A DNA stretch of 64,000 nt from an uncultured Bacteroidota bacterium (GTDB taxonomy: Bacteria; Bacteroidota; Bacteroidia; Flavobacteriales; Flavobacteriaceae), in contig CACKBZ010000002.1 of NCBI GenBank assembly GCA_902598525.1, forward strand, positions 124,001 to 188,000, read 5' to 3'. The notes below the pieces were generated by a model. It was not told where the DNA came from, did not search any database, and worked only from the letters and a program-made list of their open reading frames with translations. Made by a program: the position numbers and the translations under genes. The number at the start of each line of letters is the position of its first letter. The first letter of the stretch is position 1. This document shows, piece after piece, positions 44,592 through 53,510 of this stretch.

Positions 44592-44909
44592 GTGTTTAAA
44601 AAGATAGAAAATAAAATAAAAGAGATTGCTACAAAAATCAATAAATCAAAGGTATTAGATTGGGAGGAGACTTATAACGATGCTAAAGAAATATTCGAAT
44701 TAGCTGTTATATATAAATACCTATCTAAAAGTAAACGAAATTCTGATTGGGTATTTTATTCAAAGAAACTGAAAGAGACATTAAGGCAACTTGATTTATC
44801 ATCAGAAAAAAATGACGAACTGACTAACAATGAAAGTGAAATAATTCCATTAATTGATTCTATAAAAGATTTAGTGACTGAAATACCAGAGAGTGGCGAT
44901 GATAAATGA
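44592..44909 (+). CDS. Conserved-looking small helical protein upstream of rsmI, function unknown
   Basis: The 105-residue product (GTG start, MFKKIENKIKEIATKINKSK) is rich in lysine, glutamate and isoleucine and appears fully helical, with no signal peptide or membrane segment. The part DWEETYNDAKEIFELAVIYKYLSKSKRNSDWVFYSKKL looks structured. I do not recognise a family. Its stop overlaps the start of rsmI by 11 bases and rsmI overlaps recJ, so it is the first gene of a tight three-gene operon. Confidence 0.65.
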   Translation: MFKKIENKIKEIATKINKSKVLDWEETYNDAKEIFELAVIYKYLSKSKRNSDWVFYSKKLKETLRQLDLSSEKNDELTNNESEIIPLIDSIKDLVTEIPESGDDK

Positions 44910-45579
44910 TCCTCAATTATATATTGTACCAACACCTATTGGTAACATGGAAGATATTACTTTAAGAGCAATAGAGACACTCAAAAATTCAGATATAATA
45001 TTGGCAGAAGATACAAGGCATGCAAAAAAACTATTAAACCACTATAATATTTCAACTAAAGCCAATAGTTACCATATTAATAATGAACATAATAAAGTCA
45101 ACAAATATATCCAAATGATAATTAGTGGTAATAAGGTCTCCTTAATTACAGATGCTGGAACACCATGTATATCTGACCCTGGTTTTTTGTTAATTCGAGA
45201 AGCAATTAAAAATAAAATATTAATCACCTGTTTACCTGGTCCCACAGCATTTATTCCTGCATTAGTTATGAGTGGATTACCTTGTGATAGTTTTGTTTTT
45301 GAAGGATTCTTGCCTAGAAAAAAAGGTAGAAAGTCAAAACTATCTGAAATTTCACAAAATACTAAAACAACTATTTTATATGAGTCACCCTTTAGAATAA
45401 TTAAAACACTTAATGATCTAAAAGATGTAATTGGTTTGGATAGAAAAATTGCTGTTGTTAGAGAAATATCTAAAATATATGAGGAAGTATTTAGAGGAAC
45501 ACTGGAAGAAGCAATTCAAGAATTTACTAATAGAGTAATCAAAGGAGAATTTGTAATCTGTATTGATAAAGTTGAATGA
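44899..45579 (+). CDS. rsmI: 16S rRNA (cytidine-2'-O)-methyltransferase RsmI
   Basis: RsmI methylates the 2' hydroxyl of C1402 in 16S rRNA. Motifs are LYIVPTPIGNMEDITLRAIETL, ILAEDTRHAKKLLNHY, LITDAGTPCISDPGF and CLPGPTAFIPALVMSGLPC, all typical of the family. The ORF track begins at a GTG two codons earlier (44893); I prefer the ATG at 44899 (MINDPQLYIVP), which overlaps the preceding gene. The length is 226, slightly below E. coli RsmI, which has an extra C-terminal domain. Confidence 0.95.
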   Translation: MINDPQLYIVPTPIGNMEDITLRAIETLKNSDIILAEDTRHAKKLLNHYNISTKANSYHINNEHNKVNKYIQMIISGNKVSLITDAGTPCISDPGFLLIREAIKNKILITCLPGPTAFIPALVMSGLPCDSFVFEGFLPRKKGRKSKLSEISQNTKTTILYESPFRIIKTLNDLKDVIGLDRKIAVVREISKIYEEVFRGTLEEAIQEFTNRVIKGEFVICIDKVE

Positions 45580-47243
45580 AAAATTGGACTAAAAGTGATC
45601 AACCTTCAATTAGAAAAGTTAATTCTCTTCAAGCGGACTTAAAAATTCCTAACTTTATTTGCTCTTTATTAATTCAGCGTGATATTAATTCCTTAGATAA
45701 AGCTAAAAACTTTTTTAGACCTAAACTAGATTCTCTTCATGATCCATATTTAATGAAGGATATGGAGAAAGCCGTTGATAGAGTTAATAAAGGAAAAAAA
45801 GAAAAAATATTGATTATAGGAGATTATGATGTTGATGGTACGACCTCAACATCTATGTTGTATGCCTATTTTAAAAAAAGGGAATTTGACGTACTTTATT
45901 ATATTCCTGATCGATATAAAGAAGGTTATGGAGTATCTTTAGAGTCGATTGATTATGCTGATGAGAATAGTGTTAAATTAATTATTACTGTAGATTGTGG
46001 AATTAAGGCAGTTAATGAAGTTAAATATGCAAATTCAAAAGGAATTGACGTAATTGTTTGCGATCATCATTTACCTGACGTTGATCTTCCCAAAGCCCAC
46101 TCTGTACTAAATCCCAAACAACTAGACTGCCCATATCCATTTAAAGATCTTTGTGGTTGTGGTATTGCTTATAAATTAATTACAGCTCACAATATAAAAT
46201 CAGCTAATAAATTAAATATTCGAAGTCTTCTAGATTTTGTTGCATTAGCTACTATTTCTGATATGATGCCGTTAATTGATGAAAACAGAGTCATGGTATT
46301 TCATGGATTAAATGAAATAAACAATAATCCCAGGCTAGGACTGAGAAATTTTTTGAAGTCAATTAATAAAGTAGATGAATCAAAAATATCATTTAACATA
46401 GGACCAAGAATTAATGCTGCAGGAAGAATGAAAAATGGAAAAATAATCGTTGACCTTCTTACGGAGGAAGACGCAAATAAGGCTAATTCATTATCAAACG
46501 AAGTAGAATATTTAAATTTAAAAAGAAGATCTATAGAAAAAAAAGTATATGAAAACGTTATCAAAAAAATTGATAATACAAAGTACTCTAATATTATATA
46601 TGGTCAGAACTTTAGCACAGGTGTATTAGGAATTGTTGCCTCACGATTAATTGAAAAATCATATAAACCTACTATCATAATTACTGACTTTGATGAAAAT
46701 TTACTTACAGGATCTGTCAGATCTGTTTCAGGTTTTGATGTCTATGGCGCATTGATTAAGTGTGAGAAATTCCTTTATCAATTTGGTGGTCACAAATTTG
46801 CAGCTGGTATAAAAATTGAAAAATCTAAATTAAATGCATTTATTGAACATTTTGAAAAAACTGTTCAAGAATCAGTAGATGGAATTATGTTTGAGAGAAA
46901 TTATAAGTATGATATTGAGGTTCCTTTCTCAGAGCTAACTGTAAAAAATGTAAAATTAATTTCCAGAATGTCTCCTTTTGGTCTTGAAAATAGAAGACCA
47001 GTATTTAGAGCAGATAATTGTACCATAATTGATGATTTAAAATTTGTTGGTAAAGAATCACAAGTTATAAAATCTTATATACTGGATTCATTTAATACAA
47101 AACTTCCATTTATTTCCTTCAGCAAAAAAGATGAATTTATTAATTTAAAATCATCAATTAATATTTTGTTTACAGTAAGTATTAATTCATATTCAGAAAC
47201 TGATCAGGTAGAAATTATTATAAAAGAAATTAGTTCAAATTAA
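45576..47243 (+). CDS. recJ: Single-stranded-DNA-specific exonuclease RecJ
   Basis: RecJ is a 5'-3' exonuclease used in recombination and mismatch repair. DHH-family motifs are ILIIGDYDVDGTTST, LIITVDCGIKA, DVIVCDHHLPD, and FNIGPRINAAGRM, followed by the DHHA1 region with FGGHKFAAGIKIEK. The length of 555 is usual. Its start overlaps the rsmI stop in ATGA. A bidirectional terminator lies between it and the TonB receptor. Confidence 0.96.
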   Translation: MKNWTKSDQPSIRKVNSLQADLKIPNFICSLLIQRDINSLDKAKNFFRPKLDSLHDPYLMKDMEKAVDRVNKGKKEKILIIGDYDVDGTTSTSMLYAYFKKREFDVLYYIPDRYKEGYGVSLESIDYADENSVKLIITVDCGIKAVNEVKYANSKGIDVIVCDHHLPDVDLPKAHSVLNPKQLDCPYPFKDLCGCGIAYKLITAHNIKSANKLNIRSLLDFVALATISDMMPLIDENRVMVFHGLNEINNNPRLGLRNFLKSINKVDESKISFNIGPRINAAGRMKNGKIIVDLLTEEDANKANSLSNEVEYLNLKRRSIEKKVYENVIKKIDNTKYSNIIYGQNFSTGVLGIVASRLIEKSYKPTIIITDFDENLLTGSVRSVSGFDVYGALIKCEKFLYQFGGHKFAAGIKIEKSKLNAFIEHFEKTVQESVDGIMFERNYKYDIEVPFSELTVKNVKLISRMSPFGLENRRPVFRADNCTIIDDLKFVGKESQVIKSYILDSFNTKLPFISFSKKDEFINLKSSINILFTVSINSYSETDQVEIIIKEISSN

Positions 47244-47270
47244 AAAACCCTGCCTTGGCAGGGTTTTTTT
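47241..47270. terminator. Bidirectional intrinsic terminator between recJ and the TonB receptor
   Basis: AAAAAACCCTGCCTTGGCAGGGTTTTTTT forms a stem CCCTGC/GCAGGG flanked by A and T tracts, so it can act in both directions at the converging ends of recJ and the receptor gene. Confidence 0.85.
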
Positions 47271-47288
47271 GTAGTTAGAGTTATTTAT

Positions 47289-49823
47289 TTAGAATCTGAT
47301 ATTCAAACCTAAATTCCATGTTGTACCTTTTCCAAAGTAAACTTGATTTTCTACATTAACTCCATTCCATGCTCTACCTCCATCATTATGGAAGTTTGTC
47401 TGAGATTGTGAAATATATTCCTCATCCAGTAGATTGTTAACATTCAACCTTGCGGTTGTATCATATCCGAATAATGTTGTTCTATATGTAGCTCCAAGAT
47501 CCACTGTACCCCAAGATGGAAGTTTAATTGAACCACGGTTGTTAGCTGAATTAAATTCACTATCAAGTGGACCAAATCTTCCATGTAAATTGTCAAAACT
47601 CATTACGTCTAGATCCATTGAAAGTTTTGATGATAGTTTATAGTCAGCACCAATATATAAAACAGATTGAGCTGCGTCACCAATTTTTACACCATCAAGA
47701 TATAACGTACCTGTTGTACCTGCAGGTTGATTATTGTCTATGAAGTATGCATCACCATCAAAATTCTTTGAATATTTCCAGTCTCCAATTGAAGCCATAC
47801 CTCTTATTCTAAGTCTATTTGATGGATACCAAGTCATTTCTGCCTCAATTCCTTGATGAGTTTGCTCAACACCATCATAAATAATTCTTACCCCCTGGTC
47901 ATCAATTGAAGTACTTCTTCTTAATGTTCTATCTCCCCAAACCGTATGATATGCGTTAATATTAGCCTTAAAGTTTGAAGAAATATATCCATACCCAAGT
48001 TCGAATGATGTAAATGATTCATTAGTTATATCATCAGCCTCTTCAAAGTCATAGTCAGCATTTGGGAATACACCATCGAATGATGGAGGTCTCATTATTT
48101 GTCCTACGTTGAAAAAGATATTAGAATTTCTATTCATTCTGTAGTTAGCACCTCCTTTAATATATCCACCGTCAACAGTAATCTTTCTACTTTTTGTTGA
48201 AGGAGCAGCAGTATAAAACCCTTCCCATTGATATGTTTGACTTGAAGAACCAAATTGAACTACAGCGGAGAAGTTCTCACTTCCTGTATATTCAACTAAA
48301 CCGTTAAAACCAGTCCAGTCAACGTGACCTATGTAGTATCTTTGAGATCCGTTAGGGTTATCCATTCCTAAATTTTTGAAAGGACTTGCTTCATATGTGT
48401 CAACTATAACTGTTCCAATTCGATCTCCATTTCCTGAGAAATTAAATCCATTAATTGTCGATATATAACCGTCTAGTCCAAATAATGTTTCTGGCCCTCT
48501 TCTATGATACGCCTTATATGATCTTAAGTCAACTCCAACTTCATATCTAAAGTTATCAGTATCAATTTTTAGTTTGGAAATACCACCATACCAATTGTGT
48601 GAGTTAGTAGAAAATCTTCTAATAGTTGTATCAGCTCCCCATTTACTTGGAAGACCATCAACAGTATTATGATATCCTAGTCTCATTCCAGCAAATGGAC
48701 CGCTTTCAGGGATGTAACCACCCTTTTGATTTTTTAGAACAGCTACACTCCAGTCAATTGTAGTATCTGGATTTCTCCATTCGCCGTGATCAGCTAAATA
48801 ATCAGCAAATGATTCTCTGAAAGCTGTTACACCATAGGAACCTCTTCCTCGAAGACCTGTTCCACCACCTCTTCCGGCTGAACCATAAAGAGATGTAGCT
48901 AGTGTTACATTACTCGAAATATCCCAATCCCAGTTAAATGTAGCCAATGGTTTGTTGTAATAATTTCTAAGAACTGAAAATTCTTCTCCTTGATAATCAC
49001 CATATAGTTGATTAAATTTTCTGTAATCATCACCTTGAATTGGACCATAATCTAGATAGTCTTGAAGCTGTGTACCATAATATGCTTGATGATGCCATTG
49101 TCCAGCACCAATAAGAGAAAAGTTGAATTCATGATCACCACCTCTTGGAGTATATCCAACTGAGAAAGCATATGTTGTCCCCTCACCTTTCATACCATTT
49201 CTCCATCCATCCCCACGCCAGAAACCAAGAAGAAAACTTGATGACCATCCAAGATCATTAACTCCAGTATTATGGAATGCAGTAAATTTATGATAGCCGT
49301 TGTCACCGGCTGCCATTTTGATTCCTGTTCCAGGATCAACCTCGGCTGCTCGAGTGTTAACGGAGACAGTTCCTCCAGCGGAAGGAACAGCAAGAGAAGT
49401 TGAACCTAACCCTCTTTGGATTTGAACACTAGAAGTAAGGTCGATTAATCCCATCCAGTTAGACCAATAAATTCGACCATTTTCCATGTCATTTACCGGT
49501 TGGCCATTAATCACGTATGCTGTATTTGTAAACCCAAAACCTCTAACGTACATTTGACCATCACCGTATCCTCCATTATCTTGATTTGTATAAACACCAG
49601 GTGTTCTTTTTAATGTTTCAACAAACTCTAGATTTCCAGCTTTTAGATCAATTTCAGATCCTGAAACTGAGCTAAATGCAATTGGAGTAACTCTTTCTCT
49701 AGCTACGTCTACAACTTTTGAAGTTACTGTGACCTCCGTAAGCGCTATGGAGTCTAATGCAGCATCTTGTGCAAATGTAGTAGCCGTAATTAGTGAAAAT
49801 AATAGTAAGCTTAATTTTTTCAT
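47289..49823 (-). CDS. TonB-dependent outer-membrane receptor
   Basis: A signal peptide (MKKLSLLLFSLITATTFAQ) is followed directly by a plug domain (LTEVTVTSKVV, ETLKRTPGVYTNQDNGGYGDGQMYVRGFGFTNTAYVINGQPVNDMENGRIYWSNWMGL) with no carboxypeptidase-like N-terminal domain. The rest is a long beta-barrel of aromatic-rich strands ending LGLNIRF with a terminal phenylalanine. The length of 844 is typical. There is no SusD partner, which suggests import of a single compound such as a siderophore or metal complex; the ligand cannot be named. A TATTTTTG element (49847-49854, minus) lies just upstream. Confidence 0.93.
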   Translation of the reverse strand: MKKLSLLLFSLITATTFAQDAALDSIALTEVTVTSKVVDVARERVTPIAFSSVSGSEIDLKAGNLEFVETLKRTPGVYTNQDNGGYGDGQMYVRGFGFTNTAYVINGQPVNDMENGRIYWSNWMGLIDLTSSVQIQRGLGSTSLAVPSAGGTVSVNTRAAEVDPGTGIKMAAGDNGYHKFTAFHNTGVNDLGWSSSFLLGFWRGDGWRNGMKGEGTTYAFSVGYTPRGGDHEFNFSLIGAGQWHHQAYYGTQLQDYLDYGPIQGDDYRKFNQLYGDYQGEEFSVLRNYYNKPLATFNWDWDISSNVTLATSLYGSAGRGGGTGLRGRGSYGVTAFRESFADYLADHGEWRNPDTTIDWSVAVLKNQKGGYIPESGPFAGMRLGYHNTVDGLPSKWGADTTIRRFSTNSHNWYGGISKLKIDTDNFRYEVGVDLRSYKAYHRRGPETLFGLDGYISTINGFNFSGNGDRIGTVIVDTYEASPFKNLGMDNPNGSQRYYIGHVDWTGFNGLVEYTGSENFSAVVQFGSSSQTYQWEGFYTAAPSTKSRKITVDGGYIKGGANYRMNRNSNIFFNVGQIMRPPSFDGVFPNADYDFEEADDITNESFTSFELGYGYISSNFKANINAYHTVWGDRTLRRSTSIDDQGVRIIYDGVEQTHQGIEAEMTWYPSNRLRIRGMASIGDWKYSKNFDGDAYFIDNNQPAGTTGTLYLDGVKIGDAAQSVLYIGADYKLSSKLSMDLDVMSFDNLHGRFGPLDSEFNSANNRGSIKLPSWGTVDLGATYRTTLFGYDTTARLNVNNLLDEEYISQSQTNFHNDGGRAWNGVNVENQVYFGKGTTWNLGLNIRF

Positions 49824-49920
49824 TATTATTATTATTGATTATATCTCAAAAATATGATTATTAATTGTTTAAATAAATAAGTAAATATTAACAGATTATT
49901 AAATTTCTAATGGTTTAAAT

Positions 49921-51480
49921 CTATTTTCTATTATTAAGCCTTTTTGCGATATCTTTTGTTGATGTATCTAAATGGTCTTCTTTTCCCTCTAAAATACCTC
50001 TAGCTATTGATTTTCCTAACTCAACGCCCCACTGGTCAAAGCTGTAAATATTTAAAATTGAGCCAATTGCAAAAATTTTACTTTCATACATTGCAATTAA
50101 AGAACCAAGGTTATGAGGAGTTAGCTTGTTGATAAGTATTGAATTTGAAGGTTTATTTCCTTCTATATTTTTATGAATATCATTACCGGATTTGTTACTT
50201 CCAACTAATAATGCATTTATTTGAGCTAAAAAATTTGCGTTTAAAATTTTATGTTGTTCATGGTTATCATTTAAGGGTTCTACAAAAGCTATAAAGTCTG
50301 CTGGGATTAGTTTTGTTCCCTGGTGCATAAGCTGAAAAAAGGCATGTTGAGCATTAGTTCCTGTGGATCCCCAAATTATTGATCCTGTTTCATAATTTAT
50401 CTTATTACCATCTCTATCAATACTTTTACCATTACTTTCCATACTAGCTTGCTGAAGATAATCTGGAAGCTTACTTAAGAATTGATTGTATGGAATAACT
50501 GCTTCAGTTTCACATTTAAAAAAATTATTATACCAAATACTAATTAATGCAAGAATAACTGGAATATTCTTTTTAAATGGTGACTCTCTGAAATGTTCAT
50601 CCATATCTCTGGCCCCACTTAAGAATTTTTCAAAATTTTTGTAACCAATACAAATTGAAATAATTAAACCTACTGAACCCCACAAAGAAAATCTTCCACC
50701 AACCCACTCGGGTATAGATAAAATATTCTTAGAGTAAATACCAAAATCTTTTGGACCTTCTATATTATTTGAGATTGCTATAAAATGATTTGGAATTGCC
50801 TCTTCGCATATATTTTCTATAAACCAACTCTTTATTTTTTTAGCATTTTCAAGTGTTTCAATTGTATTGAATGTTTTAGAAACTATAATAAAAATAGTGG
50901 ATTCAGGATTGATACGCTTAAGTAGATCATCTATATAGTCAGCATCAATATTTGAAATAAAATATGGTTTAATTCCAAGATTATACTGACTTAAAGCTTC
51001 AGTAACCATTTCAGGTCCAAGATGTGATCCACCAATCCCTATATTAACAATATTTTCAATTTTTTTACCTGAATAACCAAGTCTTTTTCCATTGTTAATT
51101 TCGTTAGATAAAATCTCAATTTTTTTTAAGTTGTTTTGTACTTCCTCATTGATTTTAGTTGCTTTATTTGACCTTAATGCTGTATGAAGAACTGCTCTTT
51201 TTTCAGTTTCATTAATCTCTTCCCCATTAAAATATTTATTTATATTTTTTTTTAGATCTGTCTCATTACACAAATCAATGAGATAGTTAAGAGCTTTTTC
51301 ACTAATTCTATTTTTTGAAAAATCAACATAAAAGTCATTTAAACTAATAGAAAACCTTTCAACTCTATTTGGTTCATTTTTTAAATAGTCCAAGATTTTT
51401 AAACCATTTTCTTGTTCATAGATCTTTTCAAGACTTTTCCACGATTTTTGAGTTGTTGGATTATTTTTTGATAAAGCCAT
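49921..51480 (-). CDS. pgi: Glucose-6-phosphate isomerase
   Basis: Pgi interconverts glucose 6-phosphate and fructose 6-phosphate. The motifs IGIGGSHLGPEMVTEAL, VVSKTFNTIETLENA, PEWVGGRFSLWGSVGL, MESNGKSID and GSTGTNAQHAFFQLMHQGT are diagnostic; the catalytic lysine is in the C-terminal QWGVELGKSIA. The length of 519 fits. Its ATG overlaps the stop of the M23 peptidase by one base (TAATG-type coupling). Confidence 0.97.
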   Translation of the reverse strand: MALSKNNPTTQKSWKSLEKIYEQENGLKILDYLKNEPNRVERFSISLNDFYVDFSKNRISEKALNYLIDLCNETDLKKNINKYFNGEEINETEKRAVLHTALRSNKATKINEEVQNNLKKIEILSNEINNGKRLGYSGKKIENIVNIGIGGSHLGPEMVTEALSQYNLGIKPYFISNIDADYIDDLLKRINPESTIFIIVSKTFNTIETLENAKKIKSWFIENICEEAIPNHFIAISNNIEGPKDFGIYSKNILSIPEWVGGRFSLWGSVGLIISICIGYKNFEKFLSGARDMDEHFRESPFKKNIPVILALISIWYNNFFKCETEAVIPYNQFLSKLPDYLQQASMESNGKSIDRDGNKINYETGSIIWGSTGTNAQHAFFQLMHQGTKLIPADFIAFVEPLNDNHEQHKILNANFLAQINALLVGSNKSGNDIHKNIEGNKPSNSILINKLTPHNLGSLIAMYESKIFAIGSILNIYSFDQWGVELGKSIARGILEGKEDHLDTSTKDIAKRLNNRK

Positions 51481-52700
51481 TACATAGAAGTTTTATTCAG
51501 TATTACAATAGAATCAAGTTTAGATTTTATTGCTACTATATCGCTAAAGTACTTCTTTTTCAGCGATTCATTTATTGGTTTAGCCTCTGGGAGTTTTTGC
51601 TTAAATGGATCAACTTCTAGTCCATTTTTCCAAAACCTGTAACAAACATGAGGGCCAGAAGTATATCCAGTCATCCCAACAAAACCTATTACATCTCCTT
51701 GTTCGACGAACTGACCAATCTTTACATTTGCTTTCTGCATATGAAGGTATTGTGTTGTATAAGTATTGTTATGTTTAACTTTAACATATCTTCCATTAGC
51801 TCGAGTATAACTTACCTCTGTGACTGTTCCATTTGCGGTTGATAGTATAGGTGTTCCAACTGGTGCAGCAAAGTCAGTTCCTTTATGGGGTCTTATTCGA
51901 TTACCATATAAAGCGATTCTTCTCCTAAGATTGTATCTTGACGAAATTCTTCCAAATTTTATAGGAGATTGAAGAAAAGCTCTCCTTAAATTTTTAGCAT
52001 CCTGGTCTAAATACTCAATAATTCCCTTTATTGAATCAGTTTCATACTCAAAGGCATATCTTTCTATTCCTTTATGAACGAAATATGCTGCTTTTACCTT
52101 TGTTATTGCTACTGGAATAGTATCATCTATAAATGCCTGAGTATAAATGACTTTAAACTTATCTCCCTTAGCAAGTCTGAAAAAGTCAATTGTCCAGGCA
52201 TAGATGTCAGACAAATAGTATGTTAATAGTGGATCTTTATTTTGTTCCTCAAGTGTTAAATATAGCGAGTTGTCAATACTACCAGCAGCTGTTAAATCTC
52301 TATAGCTTCTAGGTTTTATTAGTGTTTTACCGTAAACACTGTCCCTTAACTGAATAAATGAGTATCCCTCGATAGTTGGGTGATAAACAAACGCTTTGAG
52401 TTCTCTAATTGAATCATTAGTAAAAATCAAAGTATAGGGCTTACCTAATTGTAGTTTTGTAAAGCTAACATCATTTTTTGTTTTCTCTAATGCCCTATAT
52501 ATTTCAGGATAATCAATCCCTTGATCCTCAAGAATATCTCCAAATGTGTCACCTCTTTTTACTTTTTTTTCTTCAAAAATATACTTACTTTGATCGTATC
52601 CAAATTTATACTTTATTGGATCTTCTTTAACCTGGTTGTTTTTCTCTAAGCTGCAAGAGAATAAAAAGCTAATAATTAATAATGTAAATATTCTTTTCAT
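51480..52700 (-). CDS. M23 (LytM) family peptidoglycan peptidase lipoprotein
   Basis: A lipoprotein signal (MKRIFTLLIISFLFSCSLEKN) anchors the protein in the envelope. After a central region of LysM/opacity-like segments, the M23 domain lies at about 275-380, with IRPHKGTDFAAPVGTPILSTANG (HxxxD) and YLHMQKANVKIGQFVEQGDVIGFVG. The last metal motif, usually HLH, is TSGPHVCYRFW here, so a cysteine replaces the second histidine. I believe this HVCYR form is common in Bacteroidota. The protein probably cuts peptidoglycan cross-links. It overlaps both neighbours by one base. Confidence 0.9.
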   Translation of the reverse strand: MKRIFTLLIISFLFSCSLEKNNQVKEDPIKYKFGYDQSKYIFEEKKVKRGDTFGDILEDQGIDYPEIYRALEKTKNDVSFTKLQLGKPYTLIFTNDSIRELKAFVYHPTIEGYSFIQLRDSVYGKTLIKPRSYRDLTAAGSIDNSLYLTLEEQNKDPLLTYYLSDIYAWTIDFFRLAKGDKFKVIYTQAFIDDTIPVAITKVKAAYFVHKGIERYAFEYETDSIKGIIEYLDQDAKNLRRAFLQSPIKFGRISSRYNLRRRIALYGNRIRPHKGTDFAAPVGTPILSTANGTVTEVSYTRANGRYVKVKHNNTYTTQYLHMQKANVKIGQFVEQGDVIGFVGMTGYTSGPHVCYRFWKNGLEVDPFKQKLPEAKPINESLKKKYFSDIVAIKSKLDSIVILNKTSM

Positions 52701-53494
52701 CAGTTTTCAACGATAATTTGTAAGGGGTTAGCAACTCCAGAAAATTTTTCTAAATCTGCTTTTATTGAACCAACAAGAAGGTCAGCCTGAACTCTTATAG
52801 GAATTCTATTTTTATCATTTGTTAACCAGATAGTAATACTTCCTTCACCTTTAAAAATTCTACTCCTATTTGTTGTTGGCATAAATTTTAAGCATTCAAT
52901 TTTACCAAATTTTGATTTAATAACTTCTCTACCTTGGTATTTAAGTGGAAGTTCTCTATTTTTTGAATCGTAGAACATATTTATTTTAAATTCTTCTCCA
53001 ATTTGAGTTTCTTCCTCTGAAAAATTTTTCCTCAAATAATAAAGTGCAGAAATTAAGTCTTGAACATTATTCTTAGTCTCAAATACTTCAGTTGTCTGTT
53101 TTTTAATATTATTTACGATTGCTTTATTATTATTTTGATCAAATTCTACTTCTAAGTTTTTTGTGTACCCTCCTTCATAAATATTTCTTTTAAAAAGGAC
53201 AGGCTGAACTTTATCCTCTTTAAAGTAACTACTATAATAATCTTCAACCTTAAAAAAAAGTCTCGCCAAACCAATTGTTTTACCATATCCTGACGCCAAA
53301 ATTACGTTACTATTATTGATTGTCTCTTCAGATAGTTTTAATGATGCATAACTTGCATTAAATATTCCATAATTCACTATATACTCGAGGCTTTCACCAG
53401 CTTTAAATGGTTTAAAATTGTCTGTCTGTAATTGACTAAATGCAAAATTTGTTGAAATTAATAGTACCTGAAGATATAGGTTAATAATTTTCAT
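52700..53494 (-). CDS. DUF3108-type secreted protein
   Basis: The ORF track start is 15 codons too early; MKIINLYLQVLLISTNFAFSQ at 53494 is a normal signal peptide, giving 264 residues. The mature part (AGESLEYIVNYGIFNASYASLKL, ETKNNVQDLISALYYLRKNF, IKSKFGKIECLKFMP and ITIWLTNDKNRIPIRVQADLLVGSIKADL) has the usual pattern of DUF3108, a periplasmic beta-barrel-like fold. The function is unknown. It is cotranscribed with the M23 peptidase and pgi. Confidence 0.85.
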   Translation of the reverse strand: MKIINLYLQVLLISTNFAFSQLQTDNFKPFKAGESLEYIVNYGIFNASYASLKLSEETINNSNVILASGYGKTIGLARLFFKVEDYYSSYFKEDKVQPVLFKRNIYEGGYTKNLEVEFDQNNNKAIVNNIKKQTTEVFETKNNVQDLISALYYLRKNFSEEETQIGEEFKINMFYDSKNRELPLKYQGREVIKSKFGKIECLKFMPTTNRSRIFKGEGSITIWLTNDKNRIPIRVQADLLVGSIKADLEKFSGVANPLQIIVEN

Positions 53495-53510
53495 CTTTAA
53501 TGCTACAAAA

